NCBI GenBank assembly: GCA_963675135.1
Contig: OY776124.1
Span: 12,290,677 to 12,354,676 of the forward strand
DNA length: 64,000 nt
Origin: Galeopsis tetrahit
Lineage: Eukaryota; Streptophyta; Magnoliopsida; Lamiales; Lamiaceae
Direction: 5' to 3'
In this document: positions 35,577 to 46,868 of the stretch, piece after piece
Layout: every line of letters starts with the position of its first letter
Position numbering within the stretch: the stretch's first letter is position 1
The notes under the pieces: model-generated
The model's database searches: none
Told to the model about the DNA's origin: nothing
The model's input: the letters and a program-made list of their open reading frames with translations, nothing else
Position numbers and translations under genes: made by a program

Positions 35577-36508
35577 TAGGGGTGATCACGGTGCGGTTTG
35601 ACGGTTTTTTGGACAAAAATTAAATTGCCTTGCTACTTGCGGTTCGGTTTAGTATACAATTCTAAATCGCGGTTTATCTCGTAAAAATGAACAAGCGGTT
35701 TTGAACGGTTACGGTTGGTTTTGGGCGGTTTGGCGGTTTATATAATAGTATATCATACAATTACAAACGAAAAAAATGAAATTATACAAACTTAATATTA
35801 ATGTCAAATGTCCATTAAAATTCTCAAGATTTAACTACAACTAAAAAAATGTCCAATGCATTACAAAATAAATGTCTTAATATTATGAAAATATATTATA
35901 ATATTAGTATGTGTATATGTGTGTCGTAATGGAATTAGAATACAATATATATTAATATATGATCAATTAATTTTTATTTATTTATTTTTGAACAGCCAAA
36001 AATTTTATTATTAATAGGGTATATAAGTATAAGATATACCTCACAAAAGTTATAATCTCACATAGGAAAGCAAAGAAATAGAGAATGCAATTGAAAGTGG
36101 AATAGGGCCTCTATTTGATACAAAGCACTGTTTCCCTAATCCATTCATCCAAATATCCAATGCACTCCAGCCATTGATATTTGAGTTTGCCTTAAGGCAG
36201 TTGAAAGATACTACCCGAATTGTTTCTCCTAGTCCTTCTGTATCAATTAAATTTTATATATTAAAAAATATATAGTTATTAATATTAATGGTCTAATATA
36301 TAATACTAATATTTTATATAAAATTATTTATTAAATAAACGGTGCGGTCGGTGCAGTTAATCACCTAAAATTTAAATTGCACCGCTATAGCGGTGCGGTT
36401 TCATATAATTATTTTAACCGCGGTTTAAAGCGGTTTTTTAAACTAACGGTGCGGTGTGGTGCGGTTCGGTCGGTTTTGACGGTTTTTAAAATTTTATGAT
36501 CACCCCTA
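35577..36508. mobile_element. Non-autonomous hAT transposon
   Basis: Termini TAGGGGTGATCA and TGATCACCCCTA are perfect 12-bp inverted repeats, flanked by ACGTTACC on both sides (35569-35576 and 36509-36516), an exact 8-bp duplication diagnostic of hAT. Both subterminal regions are dense in GCGGTTTG/GGTGCGGT motifs, likely transposase-binding repeats. No transposase frame. Bases from 35753 on are copied again at 47346-48101. Confidence 0.92.
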
Positions 36509-36566
36509 ACGTTACCCTCATATTCTATTCTTCGCCAAACTTACACCGTCGGCAATATATAGATGA

Positions 36567-36657
36567 TACTATCTCCGTCCACATAAAATATTCTTATTAG
36601 AAAGGAGATAAAATAAGTGTGGTGGGGTAAATTTTTTTCGGAAGAGGGAATAGTATT
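36567..36657. mobile_element. Internally deleted Stowaway-like MITE
   Basis: About 90 bp, TACTATCTCCGTCCACAT to CGGAAGAGGGAATAGTA, inverted ends with TA flanks and almost no body. Confidence 0.5.
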
Positions 36658-36895
36658 TAAAAAAAAAAAAACAAATCCTAAAGTATTTGAGTTAATGAAG
36701 TAGATGAGTACAACAATCAATTTCTCACGAGTTCAAAATTCACCAGGTACGCTCTTCATTGAGAGAATTAGTAACATTGTATGATATGTTAATTTTGGGA
36801 TTATAGTGGGCATGAAAAATTCTAAAGGAAAGCTTAGTATTTAGAAGTACTATGAATAGTTGAAACGTATTCCCTTCATCTCGCAGTGAACATCT

Positions 36896-36930
36896 TTATA
36901 GACACACACCGATGTATTGAGGACACCCAC
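36896..36930 (+). repeat. Left terminal inverted repeat of the MULE
   Basis: 35 bp starting TTATAGACACACACC and ending GAGGACACCCAC; pairs with 60696-60730 with one mismatch. Confidence 0.82.
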
Positions 36931-38300
36931 ACGATGAGGACATCCATGTGAAAAACTCGAAAGTGTCCTTAAAATTTATTTCCCTCCCCCCACTCCATTG
37001 TTTTCGGGTACACCTGTTGGTCCTGAAAGGAGTATATAACAAGTGTATGGGGGGTGGGGGAATACACTTGTATGCAATTTCTTTTTCAAATATGATCAAA
37101 CCAGAGATCAGCAATGTTGTCTTGGACAACTCTGCTGAAGATGTATAACTTCTTAGAGATAACCAAGCTACTAAGTACTATTGAGTACTTAGTTGAATGA
37201 CTGTCTAAGTTAGTTATAAGTGCGGAATTAGTGGTTGGCCCTTTAGTTTTAAACTCCTTTAAGTTCTGAAATCACTTAATCAATCAATCTAGTTTTCAGG
37301 GAACTTGTCCAAATCAGTTTTGCACAGTCTTTGAATGTATGTCCTTTTAAAGATCAGTTTTGTGTGCAGTGTTGAGTGGATGAAAGTACTTGAAAGTAAA
37401 TCAACACAAGAGTTTATAGTGGTTCAGAGACTCAAGCTCCTACATCCACTTTCCCTGATTTAACAGGATAATTCCTTCACTCTTGGAATTAACTTGTTTT
37501 ATAGTGCCAAGGTGCACTTGATAAAAAACACTACTCCTTGGTGAATTGATCCCTAGGATGTCTAGAGTCCTAGTACCCTCTTCTCAACTCGGAACTGAAC
37601 TGTTCTTCTCTCAACAGTCAGCTCCTACCACTTCTACTACTACAACCTTCTCACTTTCTCACTTGAAAGGTATAAGGGTTGAAGTAAGGTTCCAACTAAT
37701 GAGATATCCTTTACAATGAAGGTTAGTGTATAAGGATAGTATATCTCTCTAAGCTTGTATGGATATACAATGGGTTCAGCTTAGAATGAAGTGTATGAAG
37801 ACTAAGATAGTCTCTTTGAAAGCTTGAAAGCACTTTGACTTGTAGGATAGTTGGATTGGTAGTTGGTTGGATGCTTTCAAATGATCTTCACACTTCTGTA
37901 TTTATAGACAAATTTGAGGATTTGCCCGTTGGAGAGGCAGCCCCAAATTGCTATAAATGTCTTCCTTGAGTTCTTCAAAACTGGAAGACAGATTCTTGAT
38001 AGTGACATGTCCTCATTTGGGAAATAAACGGCTGTATAGACTTTGTCTTCATTCTGCATCACTCTTCCCAATGTTTGACTTCAAGATTCACTTGTTTAAG
38101 CATGGACATGGCTTCTAAAGGTTGATCCAATGATAGAACAACATTCCTTATCAAATGGACAACTCTGCTTATCACTATCAGCAGACTTTGCTTATCAGCA
38201 TAGTTGGCTTGCTTTTTTTCAGATGACTTGGCTCTTTCCCCTTGCTCCATTTGGATGTGATCTTAGCATGATTCTTTGAAGATCTTTTAGGGTTTAGTTG

Positions 38301-39585
38301 TGATAGGTAGAAGATTGTGCGGAATTTCAGTTGTTAATTATGCATTTTAATGCATTTATTTTGGTGGCACTTAATTATTTTTCTACCCATTTATGTTTTG
38401 GATGCAAATTACTTCATTCGGAAATTTTATTGTTATTACAGGTGTTTTGGAGTATATTTGCAACAAGGATAATATTGGGCCATTTGAGAAGAGATTTATA
38501 GCTGGGAATATTTTATATAGAGGAATGGGTTAATTAATTAACTTATTTGCTCAGCCCATTATCAAGACTTGAGCCCATTAGCAAGAATTAAGAAATAAAT
38601 AGGGCTGGGAGTACGTATATATAAAGGGGGGAATGGCGTATTCACGCCATCGGTGACCACTACGCAGCAGGATTTCACGTATGGTGAATTGACGCGAGCG
38701 GAGGCGGGATCGGCAGCAGTTTTTCCTCACGCAAACTTGAGTATTGTTTATATTTTCTCTACTTTATTCCGTAGACTTCATGACGATGCTTGGCTAGTTT
38801 ATTTTATATCCCAACTCTAGGGATGTTGAACCTAATTTTTATTATCTTTTAATTAATTCCTAGTGACATTTTCTTATTTTATCTCTTGAGTTTTTCGTAT
38901 TACTTGACTGCATGTTTAGGAATATTTATGTTTAATTTAGTAATGGCCTGCTAGATTATTTCATAATTAATTCTACAATTAGAGTATAAATTGTAATCCG
39001 TAATTGTTATGATTTATATTCATGAGTAATAAATAGTGCACCATTCACTAGGGGTAATACGAATCTGGATGATGTGAATCGAGCGTCTCGTATTTTGCAG
39101 TCCAGTCTTTCTATCGTCTTGGTGGTTGAAAGCGTTTAACAAATTAAACCTAGTGAGCGTCTCAATAGGTTGTTTGAGTAAATAGGGTTGGTTAATGAGC
39201 GTCTCTTAACTAACTAATCTTAAGAAACGATTCGGAATAATTGAGCGTCTCGTTATTCTAGGGAAGAGATTTGAGAGTGATTTAAGATTGTCACGGGAAT
39301 AATTAGGATAATTTTAATCGCGGGAATACTGAACTCAGGATTGGGATATTATTTTTCTCATTGGTTTCATCATATTAATTTGTTGCATATTATTTTGTGT
39401 TTTAGCTTTAGATTATAATTTAGTTACTTGCCAACCAAACCCCCCTCCCATTCGTACTCTTTAATTAATACAAAGATTCACGATATAGTTTCCTGCTCCT
39501 TGAGGGATCGACCCTGGCTTGCCACTGCTACTAATTAGTAGAGCAAGTTAAGGACTATATTTTGCGTGCCTCGACAGCACGGTCA
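38301..39585 (+). repeat. 5' LTR of the Athila element
   Basis: 1,285 bp, TGATAGGTAG to ..GCACGGTCA. A TATA box TATATAAAG is at 38617-38625. A 6-bp-stem hairpin (ATGGCG-TATTCA-CGCCAT, 38633-38650) lies near the expected transcript start. By eye it is identical to 49894-51178 and, over 480 bases, to 46869-47348, implying a young insertion. Confidence 0.88.
38617..38625 (+). promoter_or_regulatory. TATA box of the Athila LTR
   Basis: TATATAAAG in the middle of the LTR, in a context typical of plant core promoters; the copies in the other LTRs are the same. Confidence 0.55.
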
Positions 39586-39590
39586 AAATT

Positions 39591-39610
39591 TGGCGCCGCT
39601 GCCGGGGAGC
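39591..39610 (+). other. Primer-binding site, tRNA-Asp type
   Basis: TGGCGCCGCTGCCGGGGAGC, five bases after the LTR. It resembles the complement of plant tRNA-Asp, the usual primer of Athila elements, with a few differences (the typical form is TGGCGCCGTTGCCGGGGA). Confidence 0.8.
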
Positions 39611-39787
39611 GGTGTTAAATTATTTTGTATTCTTGGTATTAATTTTAGTAGTAATTTATTTTTTTTCTATTGCTTTATTTTTTTTTTTTTGGGTAGTACA
39701 ATTACACATATATATTGTTCACGTCTACCCACTTTTAGTTAACATATTCAACACAATTCGCACATATTGTTTATCATTGTTTTGTGC

Positions 39788-42700
39788 ATGTTAACTCGTT
39801 CTTCTCGCAGGACCGACTTTGTCTACACTCCAGAGATTGAGAAAGAGGCTCGAAGGTTAAGGAAGGAAACTCGAGAGCTCGCAAAACAGCTGCCTTTTGC
39901 ACTGGAGACTGATAACAGCAGCAGTTCAGAGAGTGAGGAATTCGAGATGGCCGAGGAACGCACATTGAAGGAGTTGGCTAATCCTGATCTCACTCAACAG
40001 CCACTCTGCATTACTCTTCCTCAACTCGAGGGTAATGTAGCCACTGAACTTAAGCCAGGGCTGATTCACTTACTTCCATCTTTCAATGGCTACATGGGGG
40101 AAGATCCACACAAGCATTTGAAAGAATTCCATGTAGTGTGCACGAGCATGAAGCCCAATGGACTCACTGTAGAACAAACAAAGTTGTTGGCATTCCCGTT
40201 CTCACTGAAAGATATGGCAAAGGATTGGCTCTATTACCTGCCATCGGGCTCGATCAATACCTGGATAGAGATGGAGAGAACGTTTCTGGCACGCTACTTC
40301 CCAGCTTCGAGAGCAACAAATATCAGGAAAGAAATATGTGGCGTAAGACAGATGCAAGGCGAGACGCTCCATGAATACTGGGAGCGCTTCAAGAAGCTCA
40401 TTGCGAGTTGCCCGCAACACCAGATTAGCGAGCAACTGCTAATTCAATACTTCTATGAAGGGCTGTCACTAATGGATCGAAACTTGATTGATGCGGCTAG
40501 TGGAGGGGCACTAGTGGACAAGACACCCGCTGCAGCAAGAGACTTAATTTCAAATATGGCTGCAAATTCACAGCAGTTTGGCCACCGGGATGCACCTTTG
40601 AAAAAGATAAGTGATGGGAATGAGTCGTCGGTGGAAAAACAAATAGCTGAATTGGCCTCGTTCGTTAGAAAGGTTGCTGCAGAACGCTCACAAGTCACAC
40701 CGTGTAAGATATGTAATACTACTGAGCATACAACGGAGACATGTCGAGCTCTCCTTGATGAAATTGATGCACACGCCAATGCTGTAGATGGTGGAAATTT
40801 TCAGAGAGGAAAATATGATCCGTTCTCAAACACATATAATCCAGGATGGAGACACCACCCCAACTTGAGATATGGAAACTCCCAAGGTGGTCAGCAAGGA
40901 GGAGATCAAATACCTCATCCACCACAACAACAAAGGCAATATTATCAAAAACCGGTTGGAGAGCAAAGTTCGAGTGCATCGTTGGAAGATATAGTCAAAT
41001 CATTGGCCACTAATACTCTGAAATTTCAGCAAGACACTCATTCTAGCATCAAGAATCTTGAGAATCAAATGAGTCAATTAGCCACCACGGTGAATCGCTT
41101 GGAGAACCAATGTAATGGAAGGCTACCATCTCAACCAGAAACTAACCCGAAGAATGTTAGCGCTATGGTTTTGAGGAGCGGGAAGGAGCTGGAGGAACCT
41201 ACTAAAGGTGTTGAGAAATCTGATATCAAGGAAGAAGATGAGGATGCAGAAAAAGCACATGACGCTGTGAACAACCACGACACTGGGCTGCCCAGTGTCA
41301 AACCTGCTGTTGGCGAAAATCAGGTAATAACTCAAAATTCTGCATCTACTCATTCTAACACTTTACCCTTTCCTTCTAGGATGGAGAAAGCAATGAAGGA
41401 AGACAAGGAAAAGCAAGTCTTGGACATATTTAAGAAGGTGGAAATCAATATACCATTGATTGATGCAATCAAGCAAATACCAAGGTATGCAAAGTTTTTG
41501 AAAGAGTTATGCACCCATAAAAGGAGACTTAAAGGGGACGAGAAGGTGATGATGGGAGAGAGTGTTTCTGCTATTTTTCAAAGGAAATTACCACCAAAGC
41601 GCAAGGACCCAGGTATGTTTGTCATCCCTTGTAAGATTGGTGATTGTATGATTGAGCGGGCTATGCTTGATTTGGGTGCATCCATAAATGTTATGCCACG
41701 GTCTGTTTATACTTCATTGAATTTGGGGGAATTAAGAGAAACAGGGGTGATAATCCAATTAGCAGATCATAGTAATGCATATCCTGATGGGGTAATTGAA
41801 GATGTGCTTGTGCAAGTGAATGAATTGGTGTTTCCTGCAGATTTTTACGTGCTTAATATGAATGACGAACCCTCGATCTCCACACCTATTTTGTTAGGGA
41901 GGCCATTCTTGAACACCGCCCAAACAAAAATAGATGTTCGTGAGGGAACCCTCACGATGGAATTCGATGGGCAAGTCATTCAATTTAATATCTATGATTC
42001 CATGAGATTCCCTGCTGATGATACTTCTGTGTTTTCCATAAAATGCATTGACCCGCTTGTGCAGCAAGTGTTTGAGTTAAATTGCAGAGATACTCTTGAG
42101 GTGGTACTTACTCGGAGCAAAGAAATTCAGCAAGAGGCGATCTCAATTCGAGAAGAATCAAAGGAGATGCTGGCAGCGCTGCAAAATTCAAAGCCAATAT
42201 TGCCAAGGTTTGGAATAAATTTCATTGATTTACCTCGTTCTAACTCCAGGATTTTGCCATCTGTTTTGCAGCCACCAGAGCTTGAACTCAAGCCACTTCC
42301 AACCCATCTAAAGTACGTGTACTTGGGCGAGGAAGAAACTTTACCGGCGATTATCTCCGCCAAGCTGACAGAACATCAAGAGAAAGCTCTAGTCGTGGTC
42401 TTGAAGAATCACAAGAAGGCTCTTGGATGGACGGTTGCGGATATACGAGGAATCAGCCCATCTTTGTGCATGCATCGAATCTTACTAGAGGAGGATGCCA
42501 CTCCCACTAGAGAAGCACAAAGACGGTTGAATCCCCCAATGATGGAAGTTGTGAAAAAAGAAGTTATCAAACTTCTTGATGTGGGAATGATTTACCCAAT
42601 CTCAGATAGCAAGTGGGTAAGCCCTACCCAATGTGTGCCAAAGAAGTCTGGAGTAACCGTCGTTGAGAATGCAGAAGGCGATATGGTTCCTACTAGAGTT

Positions 42701-45223
42701 CAAACTGGATGGAGAGTTTGCATTGATTATCGCAAACTCAATGCTAAAACTCGAAAGGACCATTTTCCATTACCGTTCATAGATCAAATGCTTGAAAAAT
42801 TAGCTGGACATTCTTTTTACTGTTTTCTAGATGGTTTTTCAGGTTATTTCCAGATTGCAATAGCCCCTGAGGATCAAGAGAAGACGACGTTTACTTGTCC
42901 CTTTGGAACGTTTGCATACCGGCGAATGCCTTTTGGACTTTGCAATGCACCCGCAACATTCCAAAGATGCATGGTAAGTATTTTTTCAGAATATGTGGGG
43001 AAAATCATAGAAGTTTTCATGGATGATTTCAGTTTGTATGGTGATTCATTTGAGATATGCCTTGATAATTTAACTATGATTTTGAAACGATGCATTGAAA
43101 CCAATCTTGTGCTTAATTGGGAAAAGTGTCACTTCATGGTTGAACAAGGGATAGTTTTAGGACATATTGTATCTGCACGAGGGATTGAGGTTGATAAGTC
43201 AAAAGTTGATCTTATTACTGCCTTGCCTTACCCTGCAAATGTGCGGGAAGTTCGCTCGTTTCTTGGTCATGCAGGTTTTTATAGGCGCTTCATTAAGGAC
43301 TTCTCCAAGATAGCCTCTCCATTATGCAGATTGTTGCAAAAGGATGTGGAATTCAAAGTTGATAACGAGTGTAAAGAGGCATATGATCGATTAAATAAGT
43401 TGTTGACAACTTCACCAATTGTTCAGCCTCCGAATTGGAATTTGCCATTTGAGATAATGTGTGATGCGAGTGATTATGCAGTTGGAGCTGTGTTGGGTCA
43501 ACGCATTGGACGAGCCGCACACGTGATATACTATGCATCTCGGACCCTAAACCCAGCTCAAGCTAATTATACAACAACTGAAAAAGAGTTGTTGGCTGTT
43601 GTATTTGCATTAGAAAAATTTCGCTCTTATCTTTTAGGAACTAAAGTTATTGTTTTTTCTGATCATGCAGCATTGAAGTTCCTACTCACGAAGAAAGAAG
43701 CGAAGCCAAGATTGATTAGATGGATTCTCTTGCTTCAAGAATTTGACTTAGAGATCAGAGATAAGAAGGGTGCGGAGAACTCTGTAGCAGACCATCTCAG
43801 TCGAGTTGTGCGAGAGGAGAATGATCCGCCACTTAAAGAGAGTTTCCCAGATGAGCAACTGATGGCAGCCTCGCAACAATTGCGAGATCGGGTGACACTG
43901 GGTACCCCAGTGTTAGGTTCTGAAACACCATGGTATGCAGATTTAGTGAACTTTCTTGTCGCTAACACTTTTCCTGCAGGTATGCCCAAGGTACGGAGAG
44001 ACAAACTGAAGAGTGATGCTAGATACTATGTATGGGACGATCCCTACTTATGGAAACATTGCTCGGACCAAATAATCAGAAGGTGTGTACCCGAGGCGGA
44101 ATTCAAGTCAATTCTTACGTTTTGCCACACATATGCATGTGGAGGTCACTTTGGATCAAAACGAACCGCACACAAGGTACTAGAATGTGGATTCTACTGG
44201 CCGTCATTGTTTAGAGATGCATACATTTTTTGTAAAACATGTGACAACTGCCAAAGAACAGGTAATATCTCTCAACGAAATCAAATGCCCCAATATCCAA
44301 TTGTAATTTCTGAAATTTTCGATGTATGGGGCATAGATTTCATGGGACCTTTTCCATCCTCTTTTGGTAATTTATATATTCTATTGGCAGTAGATTATGT
44401 GTCGAAATGGGTGGAAGCAAAGGCCACCCGAACTAATGATTCTCGAGTTGTGGCAGGTTTCGTTAAGTCTAACATCTTTGCTAGGTTCGGGATCCCGAGA
44501 GCCATCATCAGCGATCGAGGCACTCACTTCTGCAACAGGATAGTGGCTGCATTGCTTAGAAAGTACTCTGTTATGCATAAGACCTCCACAGCTTACCACC
44601 CGCAGACGAATGGGCAAGCTGAGGCATCTAATAGAGAGATTAAACTGATTTTAGAAAAGACGGTTCGTCCGAACCGCAAAGATTGGAGCTTGAGGTTGGA
44701 AGATGCATTGTGGGCATATCGAACAGCTTATAAGACCCCGATTGGCATGTCCCCATATCGGATGGTTTATGGTAAGGCGTGCCACCTTCCAGTCGAGCTT
44801 GAACACAAGGCTTTTTGGGCGATTAAAAAGTGTAACATGGACTATGATGAGGCCGGGGTACACAGGAAGCTGCAAATTCAAGAGTTGGAGGAGATAAGGA
44901 ATGAAGCATTTGAAAATGCTTTGATTTATAAAGAGAAAACGAAGGCATTCCATGACGCAAGAATCAACAGGAAACAATTTGCTGTTGGAGAGAAAGTCTT
45001 ACTCTATCATTCGAAACTCAAATTGTTTCCAGGTAAGTTGCGTTCTCGTTGGATTGGCCCTTTTGTGATTACTAAGATATTTCCTCATGGTGCAGTCGAA
45101 ATAAAAAGCCTTGACACGAGCAAGATTTTCAAGGTGAATGGGCAACAATTGAAGCCATATCACGATGGGTTTTCTCAAACTCACATTGAAGATGTGGATT
45201 TAGAAGACCCAAAGATCGCATAA
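39788..45223 (+). CDS. Athila-type gag-pol polyprotein, intact
   Basis: One open frame of about 1,811 codons. I prefer the ATG at 39788 (MLTRSSRRTDF) over the in-frame ATG at 39767, whose extra residues look like leader. Residues below count from 39767. Gag capsid about 100-230 (LAFPFSLKDMAKDWLYYL); CCHC zinc knuckle CKICNTTEHTTETC about 313-326; protease DLGASINVMP about 634; reverse transcriptase about 940-1120 with FMDDF near 1083; RNase H about 1225-1340 (CDASDYAVGAVLG); integrase with zinc finger (H..H..C..C, TCDNCQRTG) and catalytic D in GIDFMGPF (about 1522), D in ISDRGTHF (about 1581) and E in GQAEASNRE (about 1617). No chromodomain; the end resembles other Athila integrases. All key residues are present, so the element may still encode working enzymes. 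No env-like frame follows. Confidence 0.94.
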   Translation: MLTRSSRRTDFVYTPEIEKEARRLRKETRELAKQLPFALETDNSSSSESEEFEMAEERTLKELANPDLTQQPLCITLPQLEGNVATELKPGLIHLLPSFNGYMGEDPHKHLKEFHVVCTSMKPNGLTVEQTKLLAFPFSLKDMAKDWLYYLPSGSINTWIEMERTFLARYFPASRATNIRKEICGVRQMQGETLHEYWERFKKLIASCPQHQISEQLLIQYFYEGLSLMDRNLIDAASGGALVDKTPAAARDLISNMAANSQQFGHRDAPLKKISDGNESSVEKQIAELASFVRKVAAERSQVTPCKICNTTEHTTETCRALLDEIDAHANAVDGGNFQRGKYDPFSNTYNPGWRHHPNLRYGNSQGGQQGGDQIPHPPQQQRQYYQKPVGEQSSSASLEDIVKSLATNTLKFQQDTHSSIKNLENQMSQLATTVNRLENQCNGRLPSQPETNPKNVSAMVLRSGKELEEPTKGVEKSDIKEEDEDAEKAHDAVNNHDTGLPSVKPAVGENQVITQNSASTHSNTLPFPSRMEKAMKEDKEKQVLDIFKKVEINIPLIDAIKQIPRYAKFLKELCTHKRRLKGDEKVMMGESVSAIFQRKLPPKRKDPGMFVIPCKIGDCMIERAMLDLGASINVMPRSVYTSLNLGELRETGVIIQLADHSNAYPDGVIEDVLVQVNELVFPADFYVLNMNDEPSISTPILLGRPFLNTAQTKIDVREGTLTMEFDGQVIQFNIYDSMRFPADDTSVFSIKCIDPLVQQVFELNCRDTLEVVLTRSKEIQQEAISIREESKEMLAALQNSKPILPRFGINFIDLPRSNSRILPSVLQPPELELKPLPTHLKYVYLGEEETLPAIISAKLTEHQEKALVVVLKNHKKALGWTVADIRGISPSLCMHRILLEEDATPTREAQRRLNPPMMEVVKKEVIKLLDVGMIYPISDSKWVSPTQCVPKKSGVTVVENAEGDMVPTRVQTGWRVCIDYRKLNAKTRKDHFPLPFIDQMLEKLAGHSFYCFLDGFSGYFQIAIAPEDQEKTTFTCPFGTFAYRRMPFGLCNAPATFQRCMVSIFSEYVGKIIEVFMDDFSLYGDSFEICLDNLTMILKRCIETNLVLNWEKCHFMVEQGIVLGHIVSARGIEVDKSKVDLITALPYPANVREVRSFLGHAGFYRRFIKDFSKIASPLCRLLQKDVEFKVDNECKEAYDRLNKLLTTSPIVQPPNWNLPFEIMCDASDYAVGAVLGQRIGRAAHVIYYASRTLNPAQANYTTTEKELLAVVFALEKFRSYLLGTKVIVFSDHAALKFLLTKKEAKPRLIRWILLLQEFDLEIRDKKGAENSVADHLSRVVREENDPPLKESFPDEQLMAASQQLRDRVTLGTPVLGSETPWYADLVNFLVANTFPAGMPKVRRDKLKSDARYYVWDDPYLWKHCSDQIIRRCVPEAEFKSILTFCHTYACGGHFGSKRTAHKVLECGFYWPSLFRDAYIFCKTCDNCQRTGNISQRNQMPQYPIVISEIFDVWGIDFMGPFPSSFGNLYILLAVDYVSKWVEAKATRTNDSRVVAGFVKSNIFARFGIPRAIISDRGTHFCNRIVAALLRKYSVMHKTSTAYHPQTNGQAEASNREIKLILEKTVRPNRKDWSLRLEDALWAYRTAYKTPIGMSPYRMVYGKACHLPVELEHKAFWAIKKCNMDYDEAGVHRKLQIQELEEIRNEAFENALIYKEKTKAFHDARINRKQFAVGEKVLLYHSKLKLFPGKLRSRWIGPFVITKIFPHGAVEIKSLDTSKIFKVNGQQLKPYHDGFSQTHIEDVDLEDPKIA

Positions 45224-45234
45224 ATAAAGTTGTC

Positions 45235-45284
45235 CGTCGAGCCAACGACGTTAAAAAAAGGCGCTGGTTGGGAGGCAACCCAAC
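45235..45284 (+). other. Two-hairpin module after the gag-pol stop
   Basis: Hairpin 1 is CGTCG-AGCCAA-CGACG (45235-45250), then a 10-base linker starting TTAAA, the block GCGCT, and hairpin 2 GTTGGG-AGGCAA-CCCAAC (45267-45284). It starts 11 bases past the stop. The stems differ from those at 11283-11332 at paired positions, and loop 2 is the same. Confidence 0.7.
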
Positions 45285-46853
45285 ATTAGTAGTTTTCTTT
45301 ATTTTCTCATGTCAGTTTCAGTTTTTGGTTGCTATCGATTTGTGTTTTGTTTCAGGAATAAGTCTGCTGCTGAGTCGGATGTGTGAAAGAGTTTTTGTAG
45401 AACAAGTTTGGGGAAGAATTGCTGATTTTTGTCTACACTGGGACACCCAGTGTCGAGAGTTCTACCATGTTTTGTGCGTAGGAGCATTTTCAGGAGCGGA
45501 TTAGCAGCTCAATTCTAAATACCCGGTGAGCTCAATGCCTTTATTTCATTTTTTTACCTCCTAATTTGTTGTGGTTATTTAGTTTTGAAAATTATTATGA
45601 AATAAGTTTGGGGAGGTTGTAGAAATGAATAATTGGATGTTTAAGATTGTTCTTAATCATATGTGTAATTGGTTTGAGTCTTGTGCATTGTTAGTTTGAG
45701 AAAGATGGCATGGCAAGAGAAGCAAGTGTGATTACTAAAAAAAAAATTTCTAACTAAGGTTGTCTCACTGATTTCAATGATGAACTTGGATGACAATGAG
45801 TAGGATTCGATGCACAATAACCATTCTGTGAGCTTTTGAGCCTGAGAGCAATTCATCATATATGCTCAGTATTTCCTTGTGTTGTGTGGTCGAACTTAGT
45901 GTGTTCATTCTAGAACTTGCTCATTTATACATTTCAAGACTACATCTATAAATTCATGTATTAAAGTGATAAAGGCATGTAGGATTAACCACTTTGGCTT
46001 ATATGTTCCTACCTGGTTAAATTTATCCTTAGAAGCCACGTTGAGCCTACGCCTTTTTCATTGTTCAAGCACATTATTTTAGCCACAATCCACTTCTTTG
46101 TTGAGCTTCATCCGTTTGATCCCAATTTTCAAGATACACTTGTGAGTTTAGTGCATATAAGTTGGGTTTGTGATTTAAAAAGAAGTGGTGAAGAAGCATT
46201 GGAGTTGTAAGAATTGGAGAAGTGCGAAAGAAAAAAAAAAAAAAGTCATTCGATGATTCATTGTTGATGTGCTTGCTGTTGCACAATAACTCATTCGTGT
46301 GGCATTAAATTGAGTGGAGGTTGTGATTTGAGCCCATTGAGGGAATTGGAAGTGGCGTAAACGTGGGACAGGAATTATTGTTGTTGCAAAGGAGAAGGGG
46401 TGTTATGTTATCATGGCTTGTTATGTATCTAAATTCACAAGTTATCTTGACTAATAAGCCTCATACTCTTCCCTTTTCCTACCCTTACCCGAAGCCACGT
46501 TACAACCAAAGAAAAGACCTTTTGATTTTTGCATGAACTTCAGTGGTGGAGACTTGATTTGTGAGCAAGCATATGGTAATGGCATATTAGGATTTGATGT
46601 GAGTGATCTTGATACCCTTTTTGTACACTTGAGTGAAAAAAGAGTGATATTTTTAGTGAGGGTATTGAATTTTATTGCATTTAAGTCCAAGAGAGTCGTT
46701 AGAGCTTGGTGAGACTTCCTATTTTCTTTTTATCACACTTGAGTCATGATCACTTGTTCTCTCTTGATATTGCCATGTCTTGAACTTGGCAGTGTATGAA
46801 GTCTGATCCCTTTTACTTTGGTATAATTTATGCTTGAGGACAAGCATTGGTTT

Positions 46854-46866
46854 AAGTTTGGGGAGA
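46854..46866 (+). other. Polypurine tract of the Athila element
   Basis: AAGTTTGGGGAGA, two bases before the TG of the 3' LTR; the expected primer for plus-strand DNA synthesis. Confidence 0.75.
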
Positions 46867-46868
46867 TT

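Larger units (their letters stand above)
45224..46868 (+). other. 3' noncoding region of the Athila element
   Basis: About 1.6 kb without a convincing frame, where some Athila elements carry an env-like gene. It has the two-hairpin module near its start, polypurine strings AAGTTTGGGG near 45409 and 45604, and the primer-type polypurine tract AAGTTTGGGGAGA at 46854-46866, immediately before the LTR. Confidence 0.7.

Noticed and set aside
36896..37148. Paired short frames also found at 48489-48741
   Set aside because: Their identity comes from the segmental duplication, not from coding conservation; they read through LTR and MULE terminus.
37877..38250. Minus-strand frames of 63-64 codons, repeated at 49470-49843
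   Set aside because: They lie in the SIRE LTR, match no family I know, and the other LTR copy (2613-2828) has a different frame.
45653..46690. Possible env-like gene after Athila pol
   Set aside because: No frame longer than about 80 codons on either strand and no signal peptide or membrane pattern in order.
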